Shown in pieces: positions 28,016 through 38,166 of a DNA stretch of 61,067 nucleotides. A model generated the notes under the pieces. That model saw only the letters and a program-made list of their open reading frames with translations, made no database searches and had not been told where the DNA came from. Source of the stretch: Sergeia podlipaevii. Its lineage: Eukaryota; Euglenozoa; Kinetoplastea; Trypanosomatida; Trypanosomatidae. The DNA is taken from assembly GCA_030849805.1 (NCBI GenBank), contig JASANZ010002168.1, forward strand, positions 1 to 61,067, in the 5' to 3' direction. The translations under genes and the position numbers were made by a program. The stretch's first letter is position 1, and the number at the start of each line of letters is the position of its first letter.

Positions 28016-30493
28016 TCACTCAAGTCCAGTCCGAATAAGCTCCACGAGACTGGTGATCTTGTTGGCCTTGAGGGCGGCTCTGCAGGCGGTAATGAGCTCT
28101 GCTTTTGCTGGGCCCATGCGCATCTTGCCTGCCCGCTGAATATACGAGTTCACCTCCTTGAGTGCACCCTTGAGCTCATCGTAGTTGCTCACTCGCTTCG
28201 CGTTTTCACCAAGCAGCTCACGATCCAAGTCATTAAGAGCCACGTACGTCTTCTTCATGTTCGCGATATCTCCCAAGAGCCGCGCATCCTCAGCACGGAT
28301 CAGTAGCAACTTGATGGCCATGGCTGCATCTGCCATGTCTGCGGTTAACTTCATGCGTGCTTCGTTGAGCTCCTCTACCCTTTTGAGCACATCGCGCAGG
28401 TGCACCATCTCCTTCGGGAACTCGCACCTGACGCTGATCGGGGCCGCACCTTGCTGCGCCACGCCCCTAGTCGGAGTCAGCGCCGCCTCCATAGCAGTCA
28501 CAATATTGCCGCACACGTCCATTGTGTCTGCACGCACGGTGATGGTGTTTTCCCCAGTACCGGCGTTGTGGGCCTCAATGCTCAGCGAGCTGCCGTCCCG
28601 AACGCTCAGCAACTCTAACAGCAATACCGGTGCGGTAGGGTAGGCAGCAGCCGAGAGGGAGCAGTCTGGGGCGAGTGAAAAGGTCTCACGAAGCCACGCC
28701 TCGAGCTCTGGCATGCATAGTGGCTCTCTGAAGGTAAGGGTTACGTATCCACTTGGAGTCACGTACGTGGATGTCAACACAGGATTCTGACGACGCAGTA
28801 CAATAGGGAGCTGGTACATCACAAACTTTGGAAGTGCCACAAACACCTCATGGATCTGGTAGCTCTCCGCGTGGTGCGTGCCCACCACCACCGACGCCCG
28901 AATGGTGGCCGCGACATCGTTGGGCAGCTCCAGAGAGCACACAAGACGGTTCGAGGGCGTCTCTGCGTAGAAGGCCGCGGTGCCGTCTTCGCCTACAAGA
29001 AGCCCAGTGGTGTCGCTAAAGAGAACACAGCTGTGAATGATAACATCATCCGATCCATTGTGAACGGATAAAATAAGATCAAGTTTGTGTGTGAGCATGT
29101 TGGGTAGCCACCCCGCGCTTACTGCGAGCCCAGTCTCCGGCATTGTCGCATCTTCTTCACCATTTTGCTTGAGCGCCAGCTGCTCCTCCAACAGGCTGAG
29201 CTGAGTGTTAAGCGTCTGCTTCTCCTGCAGCAGTGCCTCCAGTGTTTGTGCCTCACGCACATCCACAGCTTCCTCAAGCTGAGACTCAAGTAGAGTGAGA
29301 CCTCGCACGGTGCCGTCCACCGTACACACAATAGGCAGCACACGGCCATCCTCTCGATAGTCCTCCGCCAGTACAGCTGCGACAGGGGCAGCGTATGTCT
29401 CACGAAACAACACCTCCCCTCCCTTGTTTCCACTGCCAGCGCGCAGGTCGCTGCGTACCTCCACGCGACCGTTACGCCAGCCTACAATGAGTTCGTCCAC
29501 GCCATCGCAGTCAATGTCGCAGAAGGCCGCAGACACTGGTACACTCTTCCCTTTTACACGCCAGACTCGCTCCGTCTTGTTATACACACCAACAGTGCCA
29601 TTATCCAATAGGTAGGCAAAGCGGCCTGGAGTGCATGAAGCCACCGCGTTCGCTGGTGCCTCACCAGGAATTGTGGGGCTTGCGCGGCAGTGCGGTACTA
29701 ATTGTCGTACGCGGTCCACCTCCATGACGCTGCACATGGCCTCCTCGCCATTAAACATGCGGATCTCAAAATCTTCCGAAGCGGCCAGCAGCGCTGGAGC
29801 GCCAGCGCTTGGCCCCGAGGCAGTAGACCACGGCACCATGGCCATTGCAGTGACCTGGTCGCCAGTAACTGTCCAATAACGCTCGGTACCAGTGCTATCA
29901 AAGCCGTATACACTACAGTTCCCGCCAACCACAGTCAACAGCGAAGACGAGTCAGCAGCGCTGACTTCTCCCCATACCACAGCCTGGACCCCATCCTCCA
30001 CCTCCTTGTAAAAAACTTGCTTGTTTTGATCGGCGTTATAGGCCAGTAGACTGGTCTCAGCACCAAACAACAGCGCGTCTTGAGCCCTCAATGCGACGGA
30101 GCTGGCAGTCACAGAGAGCCGCCCAGCCGCAAGTGCGGTGGCTTCCTTCCCAAAGTTCAATGTGTGGAGTGCAGCCTCTTCGCTTTCAAAACTACCACCG
30201 TCGCCATTCGATGGTGCACTCACCTGCTCACCACGCTTGGCCGAACGACGTGCAGCAGCAGCGTGTGTATTGTTGTTGTGAATAATCACCCTCTGACCGC
30301 TGCTTGCACACGCGAGCGAGAGGGCAGGCTTGGGAGTGCTACTGGCAGTCAGTGCAACCGCACTGCTCACGTCTGTGCCAGCGGGAAACAAGAAACGGCC
30401 AGCAGTCACCAGGCCTTCTCTAATTGGTGCCTTGAAGTCGCGCTCAAAAGAACAGCTGATTTTATAGTACGCCTGACCAGAACTTGACGTCAT
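28016..30493 (-). CDS. BBS2: BBSome subunit BBS2
   Basis: BBS2 is a beta-propeller and GAE-domain subunit of the BBSome, the coat-like complex for membrane-protein traffic at the cilium or flagellum. The 825-residue product starts at the ATG at 30491-30493; the longer frame runs back through a T-tract without credible coding. Landmarks shared with human BBS2: GGNCSVYGFDSTGTERYWTV, VTGDQVTAMA, LLAASEDFEIRMFN, YLLDNGTVGVYNKTERVWRV, GVDELIVGWRNGRVEVRSD, and at the C-terminus the helical LTADMADAAMAIKLLLIRAE followed by DARLLGDIANMKK, then QRAGKMRMG and ELITACRAALKANKIT. The order propeller, coiled coil (about 430-460), beta domains and C-terminal helices is intact. A T16 tract and TAG lie six bases before the ATG, which supports this start and gives a very short leader. 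Confidence 0.95.
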   Translation of the reverse strand: MTSSSGQAYYKISCSFERDFKAPIREGLVTAGRFLFPAGTDVSSAVALTASSTPKPALSLACASSGQRVIIHNNNTHAAAARRSAKRGEQVSAPSNGDGGSFESEEAALHTLNFGKEATALAAGRLSVTASSVALRAQDALLFGAETSLLAYNADQNKQVFYKEVEDGVQAVVWGEVSAADSSSLLTVVGGNCSVYGFDSTGTERYWTVTGDQVTAMAMVPWSTASGPSAGAPALLAASEDFEIRMFNGEEAMCSVMEVDRVRQLVPHCRASPTIPGEAPANAVASCTPGRFAYLLDNGTVGVYNKTERVWRVKGKSVPVSAAFCDIDCDGVDELIVGWRNGRVEVRSDLRAGSGNKGGEVLFRETYAAPVAAVLAEDYREDGRVLPIVCTVDGTVRGLTLLESQLEEAVDVREAQTLEALLQEKQTLNTQLSLLEEQLALKQNGEEDATMPETGLAVSAGWLPNMLTHKLDLILSVHNGSDDVIIHSCVLFSDTTGLLVGEDGTAAFYAETPSNRLVCSLELPNDVAATIRASVVVGTHHAESYQIHEVFVALPKFVMYQLPIVLRRQNPVLTSTYVTPSGYVTLTFREPLCMPELEAWLRETFSLAPDCSLSAAAYPTAPVLLLELLSVRDGSSLSIEAHNAGTGENTITVRADTMDVCGNIVTAMEAALTPTRGVAQQGAAPISVRCEFPKEMVHLRDVLKRVEELNEARMKLTADMADAAMAIKLLLIRAEDARLLGDIANMKKTYVALNDLDRELLGENAKRVSNYDELKGALKEVNSYIQRAGKMRMGPAKAELITACRAALKANKITSLVELIRTGLE

Positions 30494-30525
30494 GGGCTCT
30501 AAAAAAAAAAAAAAAATGAAAATTC
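30494..30525 (-). promoter_or_regulatory. Candidate trans-splice acceptor of BBS2
   Basis: On the coding strand, CATTTT and T-runs totalling about 16 T are followed immediately by TTTAG and then AGCCC before the ATG. A pyrimidine tract joined directly to AG is the consensus for spliced-leader addition. It fixes the BBS2 start at 30493. Confidence 0.6.
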
Positions 30526-33500
30526 GATACGCACAAATTGTTTTTAAAATATAGTACTTTTCTGTATTTCTTCTCAGCAAAGTAGCAAACAATAAAAAAT
30601 TGTAAAAATAAAGGAAAAAAGGTGGCCAAGCTAGCAGAACCTTTCCTTTGCAAAAACAAACGCAAGAAGTTCGCAAGCCCCTCTGTGATGTGGGAGTAGC
30701 AAATACAAAGCGCGCTATCCTTCTACGTTCCTCTCTCACAGAAAATGCACTTACGCGCACAGTAAAAGACTATACCTAAAGAATGAAGGAAAAGGGAGAA
30801 GTTGGAGATGAAAAGTCTCTTCATGTATGAGAAAGAACAGCCTTTCAGAAACTATCGCCCGAAGACCAGGAAAGCTGAGTGTACATGGCAAGTAATTTTA
30901 AGAAAGATTCACCAAGTGGTATTCATATGTCTTTTTTTTTTTTTTTTGGGAGTTGCTACTGTATGCCAATAATTCTGGTATCACTTACGGTGTTGTTGAT
31001 TTCACGCTATTTGCCTTTTTTTTTTAATTGCTTTTTCCCTTTTCACAGAGACACCGTCACACTCATTCTTTTGAATTGGTATCGCTCCCCTTTCTCATTA
31101 CGCCCAGTATATCACGATTGCTTCTAGAAAATATAGATTGAAAGAAAAGAAGCATCGTTACAAATCTTTGCAAATTGACACACACGTGTGTGTGTATGTA
31201 TGCATGCGTTAAAGTACATTGTTAGGGGTAAGGGGAGCATAAAAGAGAGAGAAGGGAGTACGTGTACAAGATGAATAAAAGGTGCAATAAATGGTAATGC
31301 AAAAGTGATGTGCTCAGTAATTGGTGATACATGCAACAAGAGCAAAAGAAAAAGAATGTTGAATAAATACAAAAGAAAAAAAAACAATAATAACATGATA
31401 AAGAGGGATATAAATAGTGTACTAGTGAAGGGCACCGCCACCTCAAGAGTCAAAAGGCACGGGCATGATATATCCCACCCACACCATCGGGCAAAAATAC
31501 ACAACAACGCGTGCTTAACATATTCGATATATGCACGCCCACAGCCGATTTTTTTAAGAGGAGAAGAAAAAATGAAGAAAAAGAGGCAAGACGGAAGTGC
31601 ACGAATATATGTGTATCCACACAATTTCAAATATAGATATATATCTATCTAGTGACACTCCACTACACACGTAGCGAGTATCAACCATAATGGCATATTC
31701 ATCCTGGTAAAAAAAAAGTTTTTAAAAATGGACTGCACACAGAAAAAAAAAGAAAGAAAAAGTATTTAATCCCGCCCAAAATGGTGTACAGATTCCTCAT
31801 GCCTACTCCCAACTGCTCCAACATATGCGCTGCTCTCATACTATCCAATGCAAAGAAGAAGAATAAATAAACAAGAAAATAGAGGAACAAGGAATAGCTA
31901 GCAAGCACTTACCGTATCGCTGTGGGGAACAACAAAAAAAAAAAAAAAAGATAGCGTTCCCAACTTGCTATACAAAGACTGCGCATAGAAACAAGCAGCC
32001 ACAAAAGAAAAATATATTCCTGGTTTCCTTCCCCTTTTTCTTTAGGTTACTTACCTCTTCCTTGATGACGCACAATATGAAGAAAATGGCCTTTTTTTAA
32101 AAGAGAAAAAGCAGGTTCGTGGTACACAGTTAATCGTAAAGGGGGAAAGAAGACATCGTATACGTGCAACAATATACGAGCAAGGTGTTAATCAGATTTT
32201 TTAAGCCTACGCAGAGAAGAGCAAGAAATCTGTCAAAAAAAAAAAAAAGAGAACAAAAAGAGAGAGAGAGCGGAAGCTCAACTCTCCATTTGCTTATATT
32301 GTTGCGCGCAGGCAGAGATGCATGCTTTCCACCCCTCTTATTCCAAATACTAGATAGCAAAATTGCAACATTGCTTTCCCCTCCCTTTCCACTTCAAGAA
32401 GGCTAGAATGGGTCTCCACATCTTCGCTATATCTGAAAGAACTGCACACAGTTCTACTAGCTCCTCCTCCTCTCACAAAAGATAAACAAAAAAAAAGATG
32501 GAGACAGAGGGTAGTACCAACGCAAAACTGCTATACAGGCTAAAACATGTTTATGATGTGAATTGCGCAATTCAAAGAGGGAGACCAAAAAAAGGAGTCG
32601 TTTAAAAAAAGGAGAGAAAAGTAACATCTAACATTCATCTCATTTTCCAGCAACCGCTTCGCATGCATGAAAGAGACAAGGAGAAAGGAGGCTTCAAAGC
32701 ACACACACACACACACACACATACATATACACGCCAAAGGGATGCACGCTAAAAACTAAAGGTGATATAAGAAAAAATTAACAATAAATAATTTCGCCGC
32801 ACTCTACAAACAAAAGCAAAAGGATATCACCAACACGCAGCATCCATCGTATTAACTATCCTCTCTCGCTCTCTCTCTCTAAAAAAAAGGACTGAAAAAA
32901 GACACAATACGTACTCACCTCCCCTTTCGTTCTCGCTCTCTCTCTCTCTAGACCTGTAACGCATTCATCTATCGCAGAAACTCATCATTAGTCACTGGCA
33001 AAAAAAAAAGGAAAAGAATCTGAAGAACGAATTACAAACGCCAAAAGCACAAAAAAAAAAAATCGCGTATTTGTTGAAGGTAGCTCACTAGAGGCTTGTG
33101 TAGATGGCGCTGCAATAGAGGATGAATAAGTGTATAAACTCATTTCCACTAAATAGTGTAGCTTTGAAAGAGAGCATGTGTGAAACAAACACACGTGCGC
33201 TGACACTAAAAGAGGCAACAGCAATGCACGCACGCGTAAAGCAAATATAAAGCAGAAACAAACAACAACAAAAAGTAAAAAAAAAAAAAAAAAAAACACT
33301 CAAGAGATAGGCGTACATAAATCGTTGTACGCTCACACGCTGATATAAAGAAGAAAAAAACTCTTTTGGGCTGATTTTTTTTTTCTGTGAGTTTCACAGT
33401 AGCATGTGATCGTGCAAAAATAAATAAAAAATAGTAATAGCAAAAGAACTGTTGTTATGAACCAAGAGAAGAAAAAAAAAAAAAAGATGACTCCAGACCT

Positions 33501-33635
33501 TTTTAATTCCTTTAGCATGTTACATCGAGTTTGATTGCTTTTTTTCACCCACTGCTGTCATTTCGTTCAAGTCGCCACACAATCTATCGCATAGTTTCCC
33601 CCTCCACTTATATATGCATTTCTGGCATCAACATA
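30526..33635. other. Gene-free spacer, 3.1 kb, A-rich with microsatellites
   Basis: This is the longest gap between genes. I find no frame with family resemblance on either strand; the short frames are Phe/Lys-rich translations of A/T tracts. It contains (GT)n near 31182-31196, many A8-A19 tracts (for example about 33277-33297), AG runs at about 32261-32271, CT runs at about 32867-32880 and 32932-32950, and (CA)10 at 32700-32721. It probably holds the long 3' UTR of the protein kinase gene on its right plus the 5' region of BBS2. Confidence 0.55.
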
Positions 33636-36533
33636 TCATCTCTCAGTCTTCGTTGCTTCACCATTCTTCCGTTTAAAGCTCTTTGGGCTTGTCCCCGTGG
33701 GTCGCCTTGGATTGGAAGATGGGGGCCCATTGGGAGGCTTCGCCTCACCCACGTTACCCTGACGCATGGCTCGTGCAGCGCCGGCGAGCCCAGATGACTG
33801 CCGCTGCTGCCCCGATTCACCACTTAACGAACGCGCCGATTTCCGCTGACCGAAACTGACGCCTCTCGGCTGCTGCGAAGGATTCACCGAAAGGATGGAG
33901 GACTGGCGAGCTCTACTAGAGGAGGAACTTTGTCTATCTTTCTTGAGGCCGCCCGCCAATACTACTCTTCCTCCACCCCTGGTAGGCCGCCTAGGTCCTA
34001 CTGCTGGGGGTGAAGAGGGCCGTGATGGAGCATGTGGTGCGTGCTGCGGTGTATTCGTAGATCCCTTCTTCAGTGCGGTTTTCCTGGATTGCGGGCTTTC
34101 CTCGTGTGAGGAAGGGTTACTACTGCTAACGCCATGCTCGGTAGGGAAGTTGTCGTACCCGAAAGTATCCGTTGAGTGATCCTCAATGGATCCTGATCCA
34201 CCAACTGCTGCTGACCCAGACGCTGCTGTGGGGGTGGTCCGAGTCGTCGTGCTTAGGGCTGCTGGAGATAATGACGCGGTTGGCGGGTCAGTAGCTGTCT
34301 TGGCTAGTGCTGATACATCAAGAGTTGAGGTCTTCGATCGCGCGCTGCCAGCTTGGCGCTTGGGCTGGGAATGCCCCATCCCTTTCAATGGAGGGGAATT
34401 GCGCGGCTCGCTAAGATCCGCTTGAGATTTAAACGCCTCAATGATGGAGGAGCGCCGGCGTGCCGCGGTTGATTTAGGACCAGAATCCCCGCCGTTAGCC
34501 ACTTCTTCACTCTCCCGCTTCTTTCTTTTTTTTTTTCTCCCGCTCGGTGACGCTAGCAGCCAAGGGTGCGATTGCAACTGGCTAATGGACCATCGATCCT
34601 TCGGATCCGTCCGAGTACACGACTTTATAAAGTCCTTTGCTCCTTCAGAAATGTGAGCTGGCACCTGCTCCTCCAGGCGGCCCCGCATCACCGCGAACAT
34701 CACCGCCATAGCGTTGTCATGCTTGGCGAACGGTGGTGCCCCAGTGAGCATCTCCAGCACGCAGCATCCAACAGACCAAATATCAGCCGCATAGGAGTGC
34801 CCACTGCACGCAATCACCTCAGGAGCCATAAAATTGGGAGTGCCTGCCACAGAGTCGGTGACCAGCGTCGTGGCGAGCTCCTTACTCGTGCCAAAGTCGC
34901 CCAATTTGAGCACGTCATCGTCTGTCAAGAACAGATTATCGCCCTTTAGGTCGCGGTGTACAATATGCTTGTCATGAAGATATTCTAGACCACAAAGTAG
35001 CTGCGCTGTGTACTTGCACGTCATCTCCTCTGTAAAAGGGCCGGAAGCACGTAAGTGCTCACCTATAGAACCTCCTGAAATAAACTCCATGAAAATATTG
35101 AGACAGTTTTCCTCCCTGGTTGCACCAAGGTAGTTGACAGTGTTGACGTGATGAAGCTTGCGCATCACACTGATTTCCCTTTCCAACGCCTGCAACTGCT
35201 TCTCTAGATCTTTGCTAAAGTCCTTTGGCACCATGATCTCTTTGATTGCTATTGTCTTACCAGTCTCTGCGTCTATCCCCTTGTACACGTCACCGTAACT
35301 ACCTCTACCCACACGCTCCAGCTTTTCTGCGTGCTGCACGCGCCACTGCACATCTGAGAGATCACCCACCGCATCGTTTTCATCCCCAGCCCCACCATCC
35401 ACCTCCATTAACGTGGGAGCCGTGTCGGCGATGGTGACTGCCTTCCTCCCAGAAGAAGACCCACTAAGTGCCGGTGACATAGATCCTCCAGTGGCTGCCG
35501 CCGCTGCGCCATTAACCTTGTCCCCCAAGTCCGCTGCCTCCGCGATGCTTCCAGAAACGGCGGCAGCTGAAACAGAAGAGCTACACGCAAGGGTCGCGCG
35601 GTTGCTAGTGCTTAGTTGTCGTCGAGACTTACTACAGTCCGCTACCTCCTCCTCGTGGGATTGCTGGCTGCCGTTGAACCTCTCGTGCATCCTACGACTC
35701 GCCGCTATCTCACTCGCGGTAAACTGCCCTCTAAGAGGTGAGGACTGGTTGGTCCGGCTGGGATAACTGTTGATGCTGGTACCGTTGTATGGATCTATCC
35801 CCGCGGCACCAAAGATGCTTCCGAAGCTGCTCGAGTTGTGCCGCACCGCTTGTGCCTTACGCAGGCGGCTAGCGACCGCAACCGCAGAGCCGCCTTGAGG
35901 AAATCTACTATTGCTCATCTCGCAGAGCACGGTAAGACTACAGCTCGGTACACTCTCTGATATTGCCGTGCAGGAGCTATCGCCGCTGTCATAGCCGCTT
36001 GAGGCGCTGCTGTGCGTGCCCGAAAAAGAAAGTGAATCATGTGAATAAAAGGAGTTGGCGCTACTGTAGCTCAGGATCGACTGCTCTAAGTTCGCCTTAT
36101 TAGTACTATTCCGTCTTGCTCTCACGTTGCCGTTGTTGTTGTTGTTGTTACTGTTGCTGCGACGATTGCGCGAGTGTGATTTATTACGTGGCTGAATCGT
36201 CCGAGCGGTACGCAGGCGTTGCTGGTCAAAGAAAGAAGACATGGACACATCGCCTTGCTCATCTCCCGCGCAGCTGGGCATTTCGCTGCGCACCTCGCTC
36301 AGTGAAGCATCGCTGGGTAAACTGTTGGCAAGGGTAGAGAGACGTCGGCGGAGGCCTGAGCTACTGTCCAGTTGAACTAGCTCTGTGCCTCTAGCTGGTG
36401 GAGGCTGAATCGTTTTAATGATACGGCGGGGAGTTATACCACCAGAAGCCGCAGTCGGGGAAAGAGCATCCACCGGCATGGTGCCACTACCACCACTTCC
36501 AGTTTGTGAGTGTCCTGTGGGGCTTCCTGACAT
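33636..36533 (-). CDS. STE11/MEKK-like serine/threonine protein kinase
   Basis: The 965-residue protein has one kinase domain at about 402-660 between long disordered arms. All catalytic elements are present: glycine loop GRGSYGDVYKG (409-419), the AIK lysine (K431), HRDLKGDN with catalytic D528, DFGTSK (D546), GTPNFMAPEV, and DIWSVGCCVLEMLTGAPPF. The GTPNFMAPE and SVGCCVLEM style matches the STE11 (MAP3K) group, including NPK1-like kinases. A basic run GRKKKRKKR at about 665 may be a nuclear signal. The N-terminal arm is Ser/Asn-rich with an Asn run near 127-134; the C-terminal arm is Ser/Pro/Arg-rich with many possible phosphosites. Such kinases usually head MAP kinase cascades. Substrate unknown. 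The start is the first ATG. Confidence 0.88.
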   Translation of the reverse strand: MSGSPTGHSQTGSGGSGTMPVDALSPTAASGGITPRRIIKTIQPPPARGTELVQLDSSSGLRRRLSTLANSLPSDASLSEVRSEMPSCAGDEQGDVSMSSFFDQQRLRTARTIQPRNKSHSRNRRSNSNNNNNNGNVRARRNSTNKANLEQSILSYSSANSFYSHDSLSFSGTHSSASSGYDSGDSSCTAISESVPSCSLTVLCEMSNSRFPQGGSAVAVASRLRKAQAVRHNSSSFGSIFGAAGIDPYNGTSINSYPSRTNQSSPLRGQFTASEIAASRRMHERFNGSQQSHEEEVADCSKSRRQLSTSNRATLACSSSVSAAAVSGSIAEAADLGDKVNGAAAAATGGSMSPALSGSSSGRKAVTIADTAPTLMEVDGGAGDENDAVGDLSDVQWRVQHAEKLERVGRGSYGDVYKGIDAETGKTIAIKEIMVPKDFSKDLEKQLQALEREISVMRKLHHVNTVNYLGATREENCLNIFMEFISGGSIGEHLRASGPFTEEMTCKYTAQLLCGLEYLHDKHIVHRDLKGDNLFLTDDDVLKLGDFGTSKELATTLVTDSVAGTPNFMAPEVIACSGHSYAADIWSVGCCVLEMLTGAPPFAKHDNAMAVMFAVMRGRLEEQVPAHISEGAKDFIKSCTRTDPKDRWSISQLQSHPWLLASPSGRKKKRKKRESEEVANGGDSGPKSTAARRRSSIIEAFKSQADLSEPRNSPPLKGMGHSQPKRQAGSARSKTSTLDVSALAKTATDPPTASLSPAALSTTTRTTPTAASGSAAVGGSGSIEDHSTDTFGYDNFPTEHGVSSSNPSSHEESPQSRKTALKKGSTNTPQHAPHAPSRPSSPPAVGPRRPTRGGGRVVLAGGLKKDRQSSSSSRARQSSILSVNPSQQPRGVSFGQRKSARSLSGESGQQRQSSGLAGAARAMRQGNVGEAKPPNGPPSSNPRRPTGTSPKSFKRKNGEATKTER

Positions 36534-38166
36534 CCTCGGTGTGTCCCTCCTCCACAGTCAACTAATGTGACTCGATTTTCGTCCTCACTCCTTTTCGTTC
36601 TTTTCTCAATTCTTTTTTTCCGTAACTGGCTTACTACAATGCGCTAATCAATCGAGAAAGCAAACGAGCTAAGGTGTTTCACCTACCTTTCTTATGATAT
36701 TACAGGAAAAGAGCAAAAGTGAAACAGCACAAAGCTCTGCTTCCTCTAGTGAAGAAAAAATATATAAATGAAATGCCTATACGGATTTTAACCTATCCAC
36801 CCTTACTATTAACTCCTTCCGAAAACAATAAAAAATTAATGGTACAAAAAAAAAGTACAATCGTAGCACTACACAAACGGGAGAAAAAACGGAGTTATCA
36901 ACACCGTAGCAGTGCTGCAAAAAAAAAAAAAAAAAATGAATTCTCTCTAGCTCTCCCTCTATCTACACCGTGTGATGGCCAGAAAAGAAAGTAGTAACGC
37001 ACGGGAAATAAAAAAATTGCTTGCAAAAGAAAAGAGGAAAAAAAGAGTGAGGGTTCTATTGTTGTGTATGATTCCTTCTCTTTGACTTCCTCTCTCTCTT
37101 TCCTCCTTCTAGTTTTTCTTTGATCCTGACTTCCACGCAAAACAATTCTGCCTTCGTAGAAGAGAGGAGGAAGTACGAAAAAAAAAACCTAACCTGTTCA
37201 ACAAAAGGAAAAAAAAGATAACGGAGGAAAATGGATAAACAGTGCTATGACAACAGGAAGCAAAAGGCAAGAGCGCAAGTTCATAGAGAGAAAGTGAAGG
37301 CAGACGAAGCTCAAGCAGCTTCAAGAAAAAAATAAGAAGTATTCTGTTACAAGTTCTTTATAAAAGCGCACAGTTGGCAAATTGTACAGTCAATCCATGC
37401 TGGCACTTTCAGTCCCTTTATTTTATTTAATTTTTTAAAAAAGAAGAACATGCTTCTTCTATATAGTACAAAAGGAAGAACAAAGCCAAGTAATGTTTTA
37501 CGTGTGCAACATGAGCAGAGATTCCGAATTGATATATGCAGCTCTAAGCAAAGAGTGCATATCTATTTACAAAAGAAAAAAAAAAACTGAAACGGTATTC
37601 ACTTAATAAAGTACAATAGCATTTCATCACGTCACCAAGAAGGATCAAAGAGAAAAGAGAGGAAACAATATTCAATCCTTCGTCAACTCAATTGATTTTT
37701 ATTCTTCTTCTTTACTGGATGCATTAATGTACGAAAAACCGAAGCGACTATCCAAAACAATGTGAGAAATCTCATGTTCCTCTTCAGGAAAGTAAATTCC
37801 GCAAAAGAAAAATAACGCAACGAAAATATATATACCAGTTGGTTTCTAATTATATTCGCACACGATAGCCACTTTGAATGTATCCTTTCGTTGCCGCAAA
37901 AAAAAAAAAATTATAGGCACGTAATAAGGAGCAAAACATTTAAGGAAAAGATGCAAAGAGTTATCGCCATAACCCATTTTATTTTTTAGGAAACAGGGCA
38001 TTTGAGGGTGTGTTCCCACAGTACCTTACATACTAATACTACTACTAGAGAAAAAAGAAACATTCTCTTTTATTCCCAACCTTTGTCATGCTGATTTTTT
38101 TTCTATGTGATCAGTCTATGAGAAGCACTCGGCCATCATAGACCCGAGAAAAAAAAAGAAGGAGAC
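36534..38166. other. Gene-free spacer, 1.6 kb
   Basis: No gene is supported. The plus strand is A-rich with A16-18 at about 36919-36936, A9 near 37178, A11 at about 37575-37586 and A13 at about 37898-37910. There is no obvious structured RNA or long direct repeat. It is presumably UTR of the flanking genes. Confidence 0.5.

Noticed and set aside
28016..30760. BBS2 extended to the first open codon at 30760
   Set aside because: The extra codons run through a T16 tract and splice acceptor and give a Phe-rich, non-conserved segment; conservation begins after 30493.
31124..31908. Short frames in the 3.1-kb spacer (for example 31124-31630)
   Set aside because: Phe/Leu/Ser translations of A/T-tracts; the resemblance to membrane segments is compositional only.
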